Part shown: one piece after another, positions 7,898 to 16,481 of the stretch | Layout of the letters: the number at the start of each line of letters is the position of its first letter | Position numbering within the stretch: the stretch's first letter is position 1 | From: Microbacterium binotii | Lineage (GTDB): Bacteria > Actinomycetota > Actinomycetes > Actinomycetales > Microbacteriaceae | Direction of reading: 5' to 3' | Assembly: GCF_021398715.1 (NCBI RefSeq) | Contig: NZ_CP090347.1 | Span: forward strand, 1,240,001 to 1,304,000 | DNA: 64,000 nucleotides | Program-made: the position numbers and the translations under genes | Notes under the pieces: generated by a model | Told to the model about the DNA's origin: nothing | Database searches by the model: none | The model's input: the letters and a program-made list of their open reading frames with translations, nothing else

Positions 7898-8236
7898 TCA
7901 CCAGCCGTGAGCGTTGAACCACGCGCTGCGCCGGCCGGCTTCGGCCGCATCGGCGGCACCGCGGAAGGCATCGTGCCGCGCGAGCAGGCCTTCGTCGAGC
8001 GGGACGAAGCCCCAGCAGGCCTCGCAGAGAGCCGCGCCGTGCGGAAATCCATCGGCAAGGCGCGGTGCGGGAGTGGCCGGCGCCCCTGAGCCGGAGCACA
8101 ACGGCGCGTCCGCCTCCCGGTCCGACCACATCCGCGACGTGCCGGACCGGTTGTGCAGACCGGCGTGGCCGCGGGGTCTCGTGCAGACGGCGCCCCGGTG
8201 GCGGCTGAGGCACCACGATGCGAGAGCGGTGTTCAC
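7898..8236 (-). CDS. Small Cys/His-containing protein of unknown function
   Basis: 112 residues with GTG start 8236. The N-terminal part contains CTRPRGHAGLHNRSGT and MWSDREADAPLC, and the C-terminal part CEACWGFVPLDEGLLARHDAF. The spaced Cys and His residues (C18, H24, H28, C47, then C71 and C74) suggest metal binding. I have seen the CxxPxGHxGxH pattern in uncharacterised actinobacterial proteins but cannot assign a role. It is divergent from the tiny Cys-rich gene at 8285, so the two may share control. Confidence 0.6.
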   Translation of the reverse strand: MNTALASWCLSRHRGAVCTRPRGHAGLHNRSGTSRMWSDREADAPLCSGSGAPATPAPRLADGFPHGAALCEACWGFVPLDEGLLARHDAFRGAADAAEAGRRSAWFNAHGW

Positions 8237-8284
8237 GCCATCACGGGGGCGACAGGGGCGCCGAGCGGACGTAGCATGGTCGTC

Positions 8285-8407
8285 ATGTCCACGAAGCCCT
8301 CGCCGATCCAGCTGCTGAACGTCCGTCCCGCCGAGGACGAGAACGGCCAGCCGAGCCCGGAGGAGTCCTTCGGCTGCTGCGGCGGCGGCTCCTGCAGCAT
8401 CGACTGA
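8285..8407 (+). CDS. 40-residue protein with CCGGGSC tail
   Basis: ATG 8285 opens a 40-codon gene: a proline-rich start (KPSPIQLLNVRPAEDENG), then SPEESFGCCGGGSCSID at the C-terminus. A TAGCAT box at 8272-8277 followed by 7 bases fits a leaderless transcript, the pattern seen before many genes here. The three Cys in a Gly-rich tail could bind metal or be modified. Known small Cys/Gly-tailed proteins include metallothionein-like chaperones and RiPP precursors, but no modifying enzyme lies nearby. Function unknown. Confidence 0.65.
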   Translation: MSTKPSPIQLLNVRPAEDENGQPSPEESFGCCGGGSCSID

Positions 8408-8427
8408 CCCTCACGGACTCGCCTGCG

Positions 8428-9927
8428 TCAGTGCCCCGCGGGCGGAGCGTCGATCGAATCGGCGGGCTTGCGGATGAGCAGCGCGCCGATGATGGTCGGG
8501 ATCGCCACGATCGCGGCGAACATGAAGGCGCTACGCGCACCCGCCGCCCACGCGGCGGCGTCTCCGGATGCCTCGTTGGCGACGAAGCCCGCGTTCATGA
8601 TCGTGATCATCACGGCCACACCGGCGGCTCCCGCCACCTGCTGGACGGTGCTCACGATCGCGCTGCCGTAGGAGTAGAAACGGGGTGCCAGTGAACCGAG
8701 CGACGCGGTGAACAGGGGCGTGAACGACATCGCGAGACCCACCGAGAGCAGCGTCTGCGTGACCACGAGCTCCCAGATCGGGGTCGTCTCCGACAGCGTC
8801 GTGAACACCCAGAGCAGCGACACGGTGAGGATCGATCCGGGCAGCAGCAGCACGCGGGTGCCCCAGCGGTCGTAGATGCGGCCGATGAAGGGGCCGGCGA
8901 GGCCCATCGCGAGAGAGCCGGGCAGCACGATCAGACCGGTCGTGAGCGGGTCGAGGTTCAGCGCGCTCTGTGCGAACAGCGGCAGGACCGTGATCGTGCC
9001 GAAGAAGGCGAGCGACAGCACCGCGAAGTGCACGACCGAGATCGTGAAGTTCGTGAAGCGGAACACGCGCAGATCCAGCAGCGCACGGTCCTCCCGCTGC
9101 AGGACGAACTGGCGCCACACGAAGCCCGCAAGCGCCAGCACTCCGACGACCAGCGAGATGACGAGCGTCAACGACGAGGCGGTGGCCGCCGCATCCGTCG
9201 CGCCGCCGTGCGAGCCGCCGCCGATCTGGCTGAGGCCGAACACGACGCCGCCGAATCCGAACGCCGACAGCACGACCGAGAGCACGTCGATGCGGGCGTG
9301 CGTCTGCGCGCCGACGTTGGTGATCCATCGCGCGCCGATGGCGAGGGACACGAGGGCGATCGGCAGCACGATCGCGAAGATCCATCGCCAGCCGAAGTAC
9401 TGCAGCACGAAGCCCGACATCGTCGGGCCGATCGCCGGTGCGAGAGCCATCACGATGCTGACGCGGCCCATCATCCGCCCGCGCGCGGCCGGCGCGACCA
9501 CGGTCATGAGGGTCGTCATGAGCAGCGGCATCATGATGGCCGTACCGGACGCCTGCACGACGCGCGCGACGAGCAGTACCTCGAACCCCGGTGCGAGCAT
9601 GGCGATGAGCGTTCCGAACGAGAACAGCGACATCGCCAGCAGGAAGACCGCGCGGGTCGTCAGTCGCTGCAGCAGGAAGCCGGTGATCGGGATCACGACG
9701 GCCATGGTCAGCATGAAGGCGGTCGTCAGCCACTGCGCGAGCACGGCGGTGATGCCGAGATCGGTGATGAGGTGCTTGATCGCCACACCCATCGTCGTCT
9801 CGTTGAGAATGGCCACGAAGGCGGCCACGAGCAGCAGCCAGATGATGCGGTTCTCGCCGGAGCGGACGGCGGGGGCGGAGTCGGTCGTGGTGGCCACGGA
9901 ACCGGTCTGGACGGATTCGGCGTGCAT
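8428..9927 (-). CDS. MFS exporter, DHA2 (EmrB/QacA-like) type
   Basis: 499 residues with about 14 hydrophobic segments, the DHA2 drug:H+ antiporter architecture. It contains ETTMGVAIKHLITDLG early on, LTTAFMLTMAVVIPITGFL and, in helix 5, APAIGPTMSGFVLQYFGWRWIF, which is motif C (GPTxxG) of the antiporters. It probably exports hydrophobic drugs or dyes. ATG 9927 follows GAGGAG. The divergent gene is an ABC half-transporter of multidrug type, so this is a small efflux region; no regulator gene is adjacent. Confidence 0.9.
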   Translation of the reverse strand: MHAESVQTGSVATTTDSAPAVRSGENRIIWLLLVAAFVAILNETTMGVAIKHLITDLGITAVLAQWLTTAFMLTMAVVIPITGFLLQRLTTRAVFLLAMSLFSFGTLIAMLAPGFEVLLVARVVQASGTAIMMPLLMTTLMTVVAPAARGRMMGRVSIVMALAPAIGPTMSGFVLQYFGWRWIFAIVLPIALVSLAIGARWITNVGAQTHARIDVLSVVLSAFGFGGVVFGLSQIGGGSHGGATDAAATASSLTLVISLVVGVLALAGFVWRQFVLQREDRALLDLRVFRFTNFTISVVHFAVLSLAFFGTITVLPLFAQSALNLDPLTTGLIVLPGSLAMGLAGPFIGRIYDRWGTRVLLLPGSILTVSLLWVFTTLSETTPIWELVVTQTLLSVGLAMSFTPLFTASLGSLAPRFYSYGSAIVSTVQQVAGAAGVAVMITIMNAGFVANEASGDAAAWAAGARSAFMFAAIVAIPTIIGALLIRKPADSIDAPPAGH

Positions 9928-10129
9928 GGTCGTCTCCTCGGAATCGAAAAGGGATGGGGACGGCCGCCGGAAGTGGCGAGCGAATCAGACAACGCGGCGT
10001 GCGGGTGGAGCATTCCCGAGACGGCGGAATCCGGTCGGGCCTGGTCGTCGCCCGAGACCGGCACCGATGCGCGTCGGACAAGACTACCGGTTCGGATCCG
10101 GGCCCGCGGGGGCGATCTAGGCTGAGCGC

Positions 10130-11992
10130 ATGAGTATGGCCGGCCCGTCGCATCCGCCGGGGTTTCGTGGAGTGGATGCGGCCGCCCAGCGCCTGCGCAA
10201 CGCCGAGGCTCCCCGCATCCCTCACCTCGGACGTCGGATCGCGGCGCTGTTTCGCCCCTACCGTGCGCGCCTGATCGTCACGGCGCTGCTCGTCGTCGCC
10301 GGTGCCGCCGTGGCGGTCGTGCCGGCGCTCATCGTCGAGCGGGTCTTCGACGACGCGCTCTTTCCCGCCGACGGGTCGGGTGTGGACATGGGCCTGCTGG
10401 TGCGCCTCGTCGCGATCATGGTCGTGCTCTTCCTCGCCTCGGGCGGACTGCAGGTAGCCCAGACCTGGTTCACCTCGACGGTCGGCAACAACGTCACCGG
10501 TGATCTGCGCGTGCGCCTGTTCGATCACCTGCAGTCGATGGAGCTCGGTTTCTTCACGCGCACGAAGACCGGGGTGATCCAGTCCAGGCTGCAGAACGAC
10601 GTGGGTGCCGTGTCGGGCGTTCTGACCAACACCGTGACGAGCGTGCTGGGCAACACGGTGACCGTCGTCGCCTCCCTCGTCGCCATGGTGCTGATCGATG
10701 TGCGGCTCACCCTCATCGCTGTCTTCCTGATGCCGATCCTGGCGCTGATCCAGCGTCGCGTCGGACAGGTGCGCGCGCGCATCGCGGGGCAGACGCAGGA
10801 GTCCCTGTCGGAGCTGTCGGCGATCACGCAGGAGAGCCTGAGCGTGTCGGGGGTCCTTTTGGCGAAGTCGTTCAATCGGCAAGGCAGCGAGTCGGAGCGT
10901 TACGGAGCGCAGAACCGCATCCAGATCCGGCTGCAGGTTCGTCAGGCCATGAGCGGCCAGGGCTTCTTCGCGCTCGTGGGAGTCATCATGGCGAGCGTTC
11001 CCGCCGTCATCTACCTGGTGGCCGGCCTGTTCATGTCGGGCGGAGCGGATGCGGGGATCTCGGCCGGCACGATCGTGGCGTTCACGACCGTGCAGGCGCG
11101 CCTGCTGCAGCCGCTCATGGGCCTCATGCGCGTGGCCCTCGACGTGCAGACCTCCGCCGCCGTGTTCGCCCGCATCTTCGAATACCTCGATCTCCGGCCC
11201 GCGGTCCGTGACGCCCCCGATGCGATCGACGTCTCCGATGCGCCGGGCCCGGTCGGCCGCGTCGAACTGCGCGACGTCACCTTCCGCTACCCGGAGTCGG
11301 CCGCCTCCTCGCGACCCCTGTTGGACGAGGTGTCCTTCGTCGCCGAGCCCGGGCAGCACGTCGCGCTGGTCGGACCGAGCGGCGCGGGGAAGTCCACGGT
11401 GCTCTCGCTCATCCCGCGCTTCTACGACGTGGACGGCGGCGCGGTGCTGTTCGCGGGCGCCGATGTGCGCTCGCTCACTTCCGCATCCGTCATCGACCGC
11501 ATCGGGATCGTCTCGCAGGAGACGTACCTGTTCCACGCGACCATTGCCGAGAACCTGCGTTACGCGAAGCCCGACGCGACGGACGAGCAGCTCGCCGCCG
11601 CCTGCGAAGCCGCCAACGTGCACCACGTCATCACGGGTTTCGAGAAGGGCTACGACACCGTCGTGGGCGAGCGCGGCTATCGGCTTTCCGGCGGGGAGAA
11701 GCAGCGCATCGCGATCGCGCGCGTGCTGCTGAAGGACCCGCCCGTGCTCCTGCTCGACGAGGCCACCTCGGCGCTCGATACGCGCAGCGAGCGCGTCGTG
11801 CAGCAGGCGCTGGACACGGCGGCCCGTGGCCGCACCACGATCACCGTCGCGCACCGGCTGTCGACCGTGGTGGCCGCCGACGTGATCCTCGTCGTCGACG
11901 ACGGTCGCATCGTCGAGCGCGGCACGCACGCCGAGCTCGTCGCTGCGCAGGGGCTCTACGCCACGCTCGCGGCCGAGCAGCTCACCGTCTGA
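10130..11992 (+). CDS. ABC half-transporter, exporter type (membrane domain + ATPase)
   Basis: 620 residues. Residues 1 to about 360 form a six-helix type I exporter membrane domain (MELGFFTRTKTGVIQSRLQNDV is the usual intracellular loop). The ATPase follows: Walker A GPSGAGKST (about 414), Q loop VSQETYLF, signature LSGGEKQRIAIAR (about 519), Walker B LLLDEATSALD and an H-loop His in VAHRLST. It should work as a dimer, exporting a lipid or drug; substrate unknown. TAGGCT (10118-10123) plus 6 bases before ATG 10130 fits a leaderless start. Its end is 7 bases from the convergent glycosyltransferase. Confidence 0.92.
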   Translation: MSMAGPSHPPGFRGVDAAAQRLRNAEAPRIPHLGRRIAALFRPYRARLIVTALLVVAGAAVAVVPALIVERVFDDALFPADGSGVDMGLLVRLVAIMVVLFLASGGLQVAQTWFTSTVGNNVTGDLRVRLFDHLQSMELGFFTRTKTGVIQSRLQNDVGAVSGVLTNTVTSVLGNTVTVVASLVAMVLIDVRLTLIAVFLMPILALIQRRVGQVRARIAGQTQESLSELSAITQESLSVSGVLLAKSFNRQGSESERYGAQNRIQIRLQVRQAMSGQGFFALVGVIMASVPAVIYLVAGLFMSGGADAGISAGTIVAFTTVQARLLQPLMGLMRVALDVQTSAAVFARIFEYLDLRPAVRDAPDAIDVSDAPGPVGRVELRDVTFRYPESAASSRPLLDEVSFVAEPGQHVALVGPSGAGKSTVLSLIPRFYDVDGGAVLFAGADVRSLTSASVIDRIGIVSQETYLFHATIAENLRYAKPDATDEQLAAACEAANVHHVITGFEKGYDTVVGERGYRLSGGEKQRIAIARVLLKDPPVLLLDEATSALDTRSERVVQQALDTAARGRTTITVAHRLSTVVAADVILVVDDGRIVERGTHAELVAAQGLYATLAAEQLTV

Positions 11993-11999
11993 GCACCGC

Positions 12000-12965
12000 T
12001 CACCAGAGCAGGGCTGCGGAGATCAGCGGCTGCGCGTCGTCGGGGACGACGGCGGTCGCCGCATCCTGCCGCTCGGAAACCGACCGGGCGAAGGCGCCGA
12101 TCAGTCGGCGGTACTCGTCGTCCGGATGCGTGGCCGCCACCCGCGCGAGCCGCGGGATGTCCATGCGCAGCAGCTGCCCCGCACGTGCCCGAGCGGCGGC
12201 CGTGTGTCCGGTGCCCTCGAGTACCCGCATCCCCTCGCTCATCGCGTCGAGACAGTCGCGCAGCACGTCGAGCCGTTCCTCGTGCTGCGTGATCGAGGAG
12301 CCGTCCGCACGCTCCCGCCAGTGCACGACGACGTCCGACAACACGTCGAACCGCCGCGCCCTCGCGTACATCTGCTGGGCCACCACCTGGTCCTCGTAGA
12401 GCCGTCCCTCGGGAAAGCGCAGGCCCGTGCGCTGCCAGAACTCGGTGCGGCTCAGCTTCGACCATGCGACGACGTTGGCCGTCACCTCCGGGTGCTCCTC
12501 GAGGGTGGTCGCCGTCCGCGCGGGCACCGTCGCGCGGCTGACCCACGGCTGCACGTCGCCGGCGGCGTAACCGCCCGACCCGTCCGGACGTAGACGGACA
12601 TACGCGCCCACCGCGAAATCGCTGCCGCTGCCATCGAGGGTGGCGACGAAGCGCTCGAGAGCCGTGGGGAGCATGACGTCGTCGGCGTCCAGGAAGGCGA
12701 GGTAGGGCGTGTCGACCAGGTCCAGAGCCGTGTTGCGGGCGGCCCCGAGCCCGACGCGTCGTGCGAGCCTGACCACACGGAAGCGCGGATCGGATGCGGC
12801 GGCCGCGTCGAACAGGTCGCCGGTGCGATCCGATGATGCGTCGTCGACGAGCACCGCCGTCCAGTCCGACAACGTCTGCGCGCGCAGCGAATCGAGGGCG
12901 GCCTGCGCCCACGGCTCGACCTGGTAGCCGGGGACGACGACCGTGACGAGGGGACGCTGATTCAC
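12000..12965 (-). CDS. Family 2 glycosyltransferase
   Basis: 321 residues, GT-A fold. VTVVVPGYQVEPWAQAALDSL is the normal start, VLVDDASSDRTGDL and GLGAARNTALDL the nucleotide-sugar region, and FLDADD near residue 90 the DxD metal site. No membrane segment is visible, so it is cytoplasmic or peripheral and may build a cell-wall or capsular glycan. GTG 12965 overlaps the stop of the cysteine desulfurase gene (GTGA), making it the last gene of the NAD operon. This is an odd partner; it may simply use that promoter. Confidence 0.85.
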   Translation of the reverse strand: MNQRPLVTVVVPGYQVEPWAQAALDSLRAQTLSDWTAVLVDDASSDRTGDLFDAAAASDPRFRVVRLARRVGLGAARNTALDLVDTPYLAFLDADDVMLPTALERFVATLDGSGSDFAVGAYVRLRPDGSGGYAAGDVQPWVSRATVPARTATTLEEHPEVTANVVAWSKLSRTEFWQRTGLRFPEGRLYEDQVVAQQMYARARRFDVLSDVVVHWRERADGSSITQHEERLDVLRDCLDAMSEGMRVLEGTGHTAAARARAGQLLRMDIPRLARVAATHPDDEYRRLIGAFARSVSERQDAATAVVPDDAQPLISAALLW

Positions 12966-14110
12966 GTCGCCGATCGTACCGCTGCGACCGATGCGGCCAC
13001 CGCCGCAGCGACCGGACCGAGATCGACCGTCAGGTCGTGGGGGAAGGTGAATCGCACGGCGGTCTGCGCCACCTCCGGCGCGATGCCCATCGCCACGAGC
13101 ACGTGCGAGGGTTCGTCGCTGCCGGCCGCGCACGCCGATCCGCTGGAGGAGACGATGCCGCGCCGTTCGAGTTCGAGCAGCACGGCCTCGCCGCTGGTGC
13201 CCGCGAAGGTGAAGCTCGCCGTGGCGGGCAGCCGCTCGATGGGGTGGCCGGTCAGCGCGGCGGACGGCACGGCCGCGAGCACCGCGGCCACGAACGCGTC
13301 GCGCGCGGCTCCGACGCGGGCGGCGGATGCGGCGCGCTCCGCTTCGGCGAGTTCGAGCGCGGTGGCCAGACCCACCGCGCCGGCGACGTCCTCGGTGCCG
13401 CTGCGGCGGCCGCGCTCCTGTCCGCCGCCGTGGAGGATCGGCTCGACCGGGATGCGGCCGCGGATGGCCGTGGCACCGATCCCCTTCGGGGCGCCGAGCT
13501 TGTGGCCGGCGATGGTGATCGCGTCGGCTCCCGTACCGGACAGCGGCAGCCAGCCCGCCGCCTGCACCGCATCGAGGTGCAGGGGCACCCGGGCCGCGGT
13601 CGCGACGGCGGCGATGGCGCGCACATCCTGCGCGGTGCCGGTCTCGTTGTTCGCGTAGCCGAGGGTGAGGAGCGCGGTGTCCTCGCGGAGGGCGGCGGCG
13701 ACCGCATCCGGAGACACCCGACCGACGTCGTCGACGTCCAGGACCGTCACCTCGAAGCCGTGGAGGCGTTCGAGGGCGGCCACCGACTCGAGGATCGATT
13801 CGTGCTCGACCGCCGTCGTGACGACGTGGCGACGGCCTCGGGCGAGCATCGCGCCGAGGGATATCCCCTTGACGGCGAGATTGTTGCCCTCCGTGCCGCC
13901 GGAGGTGAAGATCACGTCGCCCGTGCGCACGCCCAGCACGGCCGCCACTCGCGCCCGGGCGTCGGCGAGGGCAGACGCTGCCTGCTCGCCGACCTCGTGG
14001 TGGCTGGACGGATTGCCGAACGCGCCTCGCCAGTACGGCATCATCGCCTCGATCACCTCGCGGCGCACGGGCGTCGTGGCGGCGTTGTCGAGGTACATGG
14101 CTCCACTCAC
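12962..14110 (-). CDS. nadS: Cysteine desulfurase of the NAD operon
   Basis: 382 residues, PLP-dependent NifS/IscS type. It has YLDNAATTPV at the start, HESILE, NNETGTAQDV, the PLP-lysine motif in AGHKLGAPKG (about 204) and the active-site Cys in SSSGSACAAG (about 327). It removes sulfur from cysteine for Fe-S clusters. In Corynebacterium the gene next to nadA and nadC is called nadS and is thought to supply the [4Fe-4S] cluster of NadA; the order here supports the same role. GTG 14110 overlaps the nadC stop (GTGA); a second start, ATG 14098, lies 12 bases later. Confidence 0.9.
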   Translation of the reverse strand: MSGAMYLDNAATTPVRREVIEAMMPYWRGAFGNPSSHHEVGEQAASALADARARVAAVLGVRTGDVIFTSGGTEGNNLAVKGISLGAMLARGRRHVVTTAVEHESILESVAALERLHGFEVTVLDVDDVGRVSPDAVAAALREDTALLTLGYANNETGTAQDVRAIAAVATAARVPLHLDAVQAAGWLPLSGTGADAITIAGHKLGAPKGIGATAIRGRIPVEPILHGGGQERGRRSGTEDVAGAVGLATALELAEAERAASAARVGAARDAFVAAVLAAVPSAALTGHPIERLPATASFTFAGTSGEAVLLELERRGIVSSSGSACAAGSDEPSHVLVAMGIAPEVAQTAVRFTFPHDLTVDLGPVAAAVAASVAAVRSAT

Positions 14111-14973
14111 ACCGGGTCGGCGAGGCGCAGATCGATGTCGAGACCGAGGTCGAGGCCCCGGGCCGCGTGCGTCAGCGCACCGACGGAGATCACGTCGACA
14201 CCCGTCTCCGCGATCCGGCGCACGGTCTCGAGCGTGACGCCGCCGGAGGCGTCCACGATGGCGCGACCGGCGATCTGCTCGACGCCTCGTCGGAGGTCCT
14301 CGATCGAGAAGTTGTCGAGCATGATGGTGCCGACACCCGCGGCGAGGACGTCGTCGATCTGGTCGAGACGGTCGACCTCGACCTCGACGTGCGTCGTGTG
14401 CGGGAGGCGTGCCAGTGCCTCCTGCAGCGCCTGCGTGACGGGGACGCCGGAGGCGGCGAGGACGGCGAGGTGGTTGTCCTTGGCCATCACGGCGTCGGAC
14501 AGGCTGAAGCGGTGGTTGTGGCCGCCGCCGCTGACGACCGCGTGGCGTTCGAAGGCGCGAAGTCCCGGCGTGGTCTTGCGGGTGTCGGCGATGCGCGCAC
14601 CGGTGTGGGCGACTTCGGCGACGTAGGCAGCCGTGAGCGTCGCGATGCCCGACATCCGCTGGACGAAGTTGAGTCCCACCCGCTCGGCCGTGAGCACGGA
14701 ACGAGCGGGGCCGGTGACGGTGGCCAGCGCCGCACCGGCATCGAACCCGTCGCCGTCGGCGACGAGCAGGTCGACCCGCGTCCGGGGATCGACCAAGCGG
14801 AACGCGGCGGCGAACACGGCGCCGCCGGAGAACACCCCGCTCTCGCGGGCGACGAGGGATGCGGTGGCGACCGCATCCGCGGGGATGAGCGTCTCGCTCG
14901 TGACATCGCCCCAGGGGGCGTCCTCGTCGAGGGCCGCGGACACGACCCGGTCGATGGTGGCGGATGTCAGCAT
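14107..14973 (-). CDS. nadC: Quinolinate phosphoribosyltransferase
   Basis: 288 residues. It converts quinolinate and PRPP to nicotinate mononucleotide in the cytoplasm. Family motifs visible are DEDAPWGDVTSETL, AERVGLNFVQRMSGIAT, ADTRKTTPGLR (PRPP/quinolinate binding Arg and Lys), GGGHNHRFSLSD, AKDNHL and MLDNFS. The length is normal. ATG 14973 starts 7 bases before the end of nadB, so translation is coupled. With nadA and nadB it completes the aspartate route to NAD. Confidence 0.95.
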   Translation of the reverse strand: MLTSATIDRVVSAALDEDAPWGDVTSETLIPADAVATASLVARESGVFSGGAVFAAAFRLVDPRTRVDLLVADGDGFDAGAALATVTGPARSVLTAERVGLNFVQRMSGIATLTAAYVAEVAHTGARIADTRKTTPGLRAFERHAVVSGGGHNHRFSLSDAVMAKDNHLAVLAASGVPVTQALQEALARLPHTTHVEVEVDRLDQIDDVLAAGVGTIMLDNFSIEDLRRGVEQIAGRAIVDASGGVTLETVRRIAETGVDVISVGALTHAARGLDLGLDIDLRLADPV

Positions 14974-16481
14974 GCCTCGGCCTCCTGGGCGATGGCGGCG
15001 GCGAAGGGCGCGCCGTCGCGACGGAAGTGGGCGCCGACCGAGACGGTACGACGGCGCGCCGCGGCCACGAGGTGCTCGGCGACCAGCAGGAGGTTGGCGT
15101 CCTCCTGCGCCGCCACGGTCCGGGCGGCGGGCGCGTCGCGGCGCCACGCGGCGATGACGGATGCGGCGTGAGCCAGGCCCGTCTCGTCGCGCTCCAGTCC
15201 CGCGTGATCCCAGAGCAACTGCTGCAGGCCCGTCCGGCTGAACCCGGGCGCGTCGCTCGCGGGCTCGGCAGCCGCCGCCGGTGCTGCGGCCGGGAAGTCG
15301 GCCGCTCTCACGGGATCGGCGAGCAGGGCCGCCGCCGCCCGTGCGCCGAACACGGCGCCCTCCAGCAGCGAGTTGGATGCCAGGCGGTTCGCGCCGTGGA
15401 CGCCGGTGCGCGCCGTCTCGCCGACGGCGAAGAGCCCGGGGACGCTGGTGCGCCCGTCGAGATCGGTGAGGACCCCGCCCATCAGATAGTGCGCGGCCGG
15501 GGTGACCGGCACAGGTGTCGTCGACCAGTCGATTCCGCGTGCTCTCAGCGCGCTGTCGATCGTGGGGAAGCGGGCGGCGAGGGCCTCGGACCCGCCGAGA
15601 CCCGTCGCATCCAGCACGACGGGGATGCCCGGCTGGGAGGCGGACTGCCGGGCGATCGCGCGAGCGACCACGTCGCGGGGCGCGAGCTCGCCGTCGGGGT
15701 GCGCATCGAACGCGAAGCGTCGGCCGGCCGCATCGCGCAGCACGGCGCCCTCTCCTCGGACGGCCTCGGAGACGAGGAACGGGTCTTCGCCGTCGAAGGC
15801 GGTGGGGTGGAACTGCACGAACTCCAGATCGGCGACGGCGGCGCCCGCGCGGATCGCGGCGGCGATGCCGTCGCCGGTCGCGACCGAGGGGTTGGTGGTG
15901 TGGGCGTAGAGCTGGCCCGCGCCGCCCGTGGCCAGCACGACGGCGTCCGCGTCGATCCGCTCGCGCCTCCCGGACGCATCGACCACATCGACGCCCGAGA
16001 CCCCGCCCGCCTCGAGGACGAGGTCGGCCAGGAACGTGTGCTCACGCACGCTCACGGCGCTGTCGGCGAGTCGGGCGAGGAGCGCGGCTTCGATCGCCGC
16101 CCCCGTCGCGTCGCCGCCCGCGTGCAGCACGCGGGGCGCCGAATGTGCTGCCTCCAGGCCCCGTCGCAGCTTACCGGCACTGTCGCGGTCGAACGGAACG
16201 CCCGCTGCCAGCAGGGCGCGGATCGTCTCGCCACCGGCTTCGACGAGCACCCGCACCGCGTCCGGATCGTTCAGGCCCGCGCCGGCCGTCAGGGTGTCGT
16301 CGAAGTGGGCGCCGGGGGAGTCGCTCGCCGCCGTGACGGCGGCGATCCCGCCCTGCGCGTGCGCGGTGCTGCCCGCATCCGCCGCAGCCTTCGTGATGAG
16401 CGTGACCTCGGCGCCACCCTCGGCTGCGGCGAGCGCCGCCGTGAGCCCGGCGATGCCGCTGCCGACGACGACCGCTCTCAT
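14967..16481 (-). CDS. nadB: L-aspartate oxidase
   Basis: 504 residues, FAD enzyme making iminoaspartate from aspartate, the substrate for NadA. The dinucleotide motif is VVGSGIAGLTAAL at the start, then STAHAQGGIAAV, HAGGDATG, VQFHPTA, and PAAHYLMGG with TGVHGANRLASNSLLEG, all typical of the succinate dehydrogenase/NadB flavoprotein family. The length is slightly below E. coli NadB. Its ATG overlaps the nadA stop (ATGA at 16478-16481). Confidence 0.95.
   Translation of the reverse strand: MRAVVVGSGIAGLTAALAAAEGGAEVTLITKAAADAGSTAHAQGGIAAVTAASDSPGAHFDDTLTAGAGLNDPDAVRVLVEAGGETIRALLAAGVPFDRDSAGKLRRGLEAAHSAPRVLHAGGDATGAAIEAALLARLADSAVSVREHTFLADLVLEAGGVSGVDVVDASGRRERIDADAVVLATGGAGQLYAHTTNPSVATGDGIAAAIRAGAAVADLEFVQFHPTAFDGEDPFLVSEAVRGEGAVLRDAAGRRFAFDAHPDGELAPRDVVARAIARQSASQPGIPVVLDATGLGGSEALAARFPTIDSALRARGIDWSTTPVPVTPAAHYLMGGVLTDLDGRTSVPGLFAVGETARTGVHGANRLASNSLLEGAVFGARAAAALLADPVRAADFPAAAPAAAAEPASDAPGFSRTGLQQLLWDHAGLERDETGLAHAASVIAAWRRDAPAARTVAAQEDANLLLVAEHLVAAARRRTVSVGAHFRRDGAPFAAAIAQEAEAC

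Noticed and set aside
8531..11929. Very long open frame (over 1100 codons) on the minus strand across the ABC transporter and DHA2 exporter
   Set aside because: It is a GC-rich shadow of two clear genes, rich in Arg, His and Gly with no domain; high third-position GC keeps antisense frames open.
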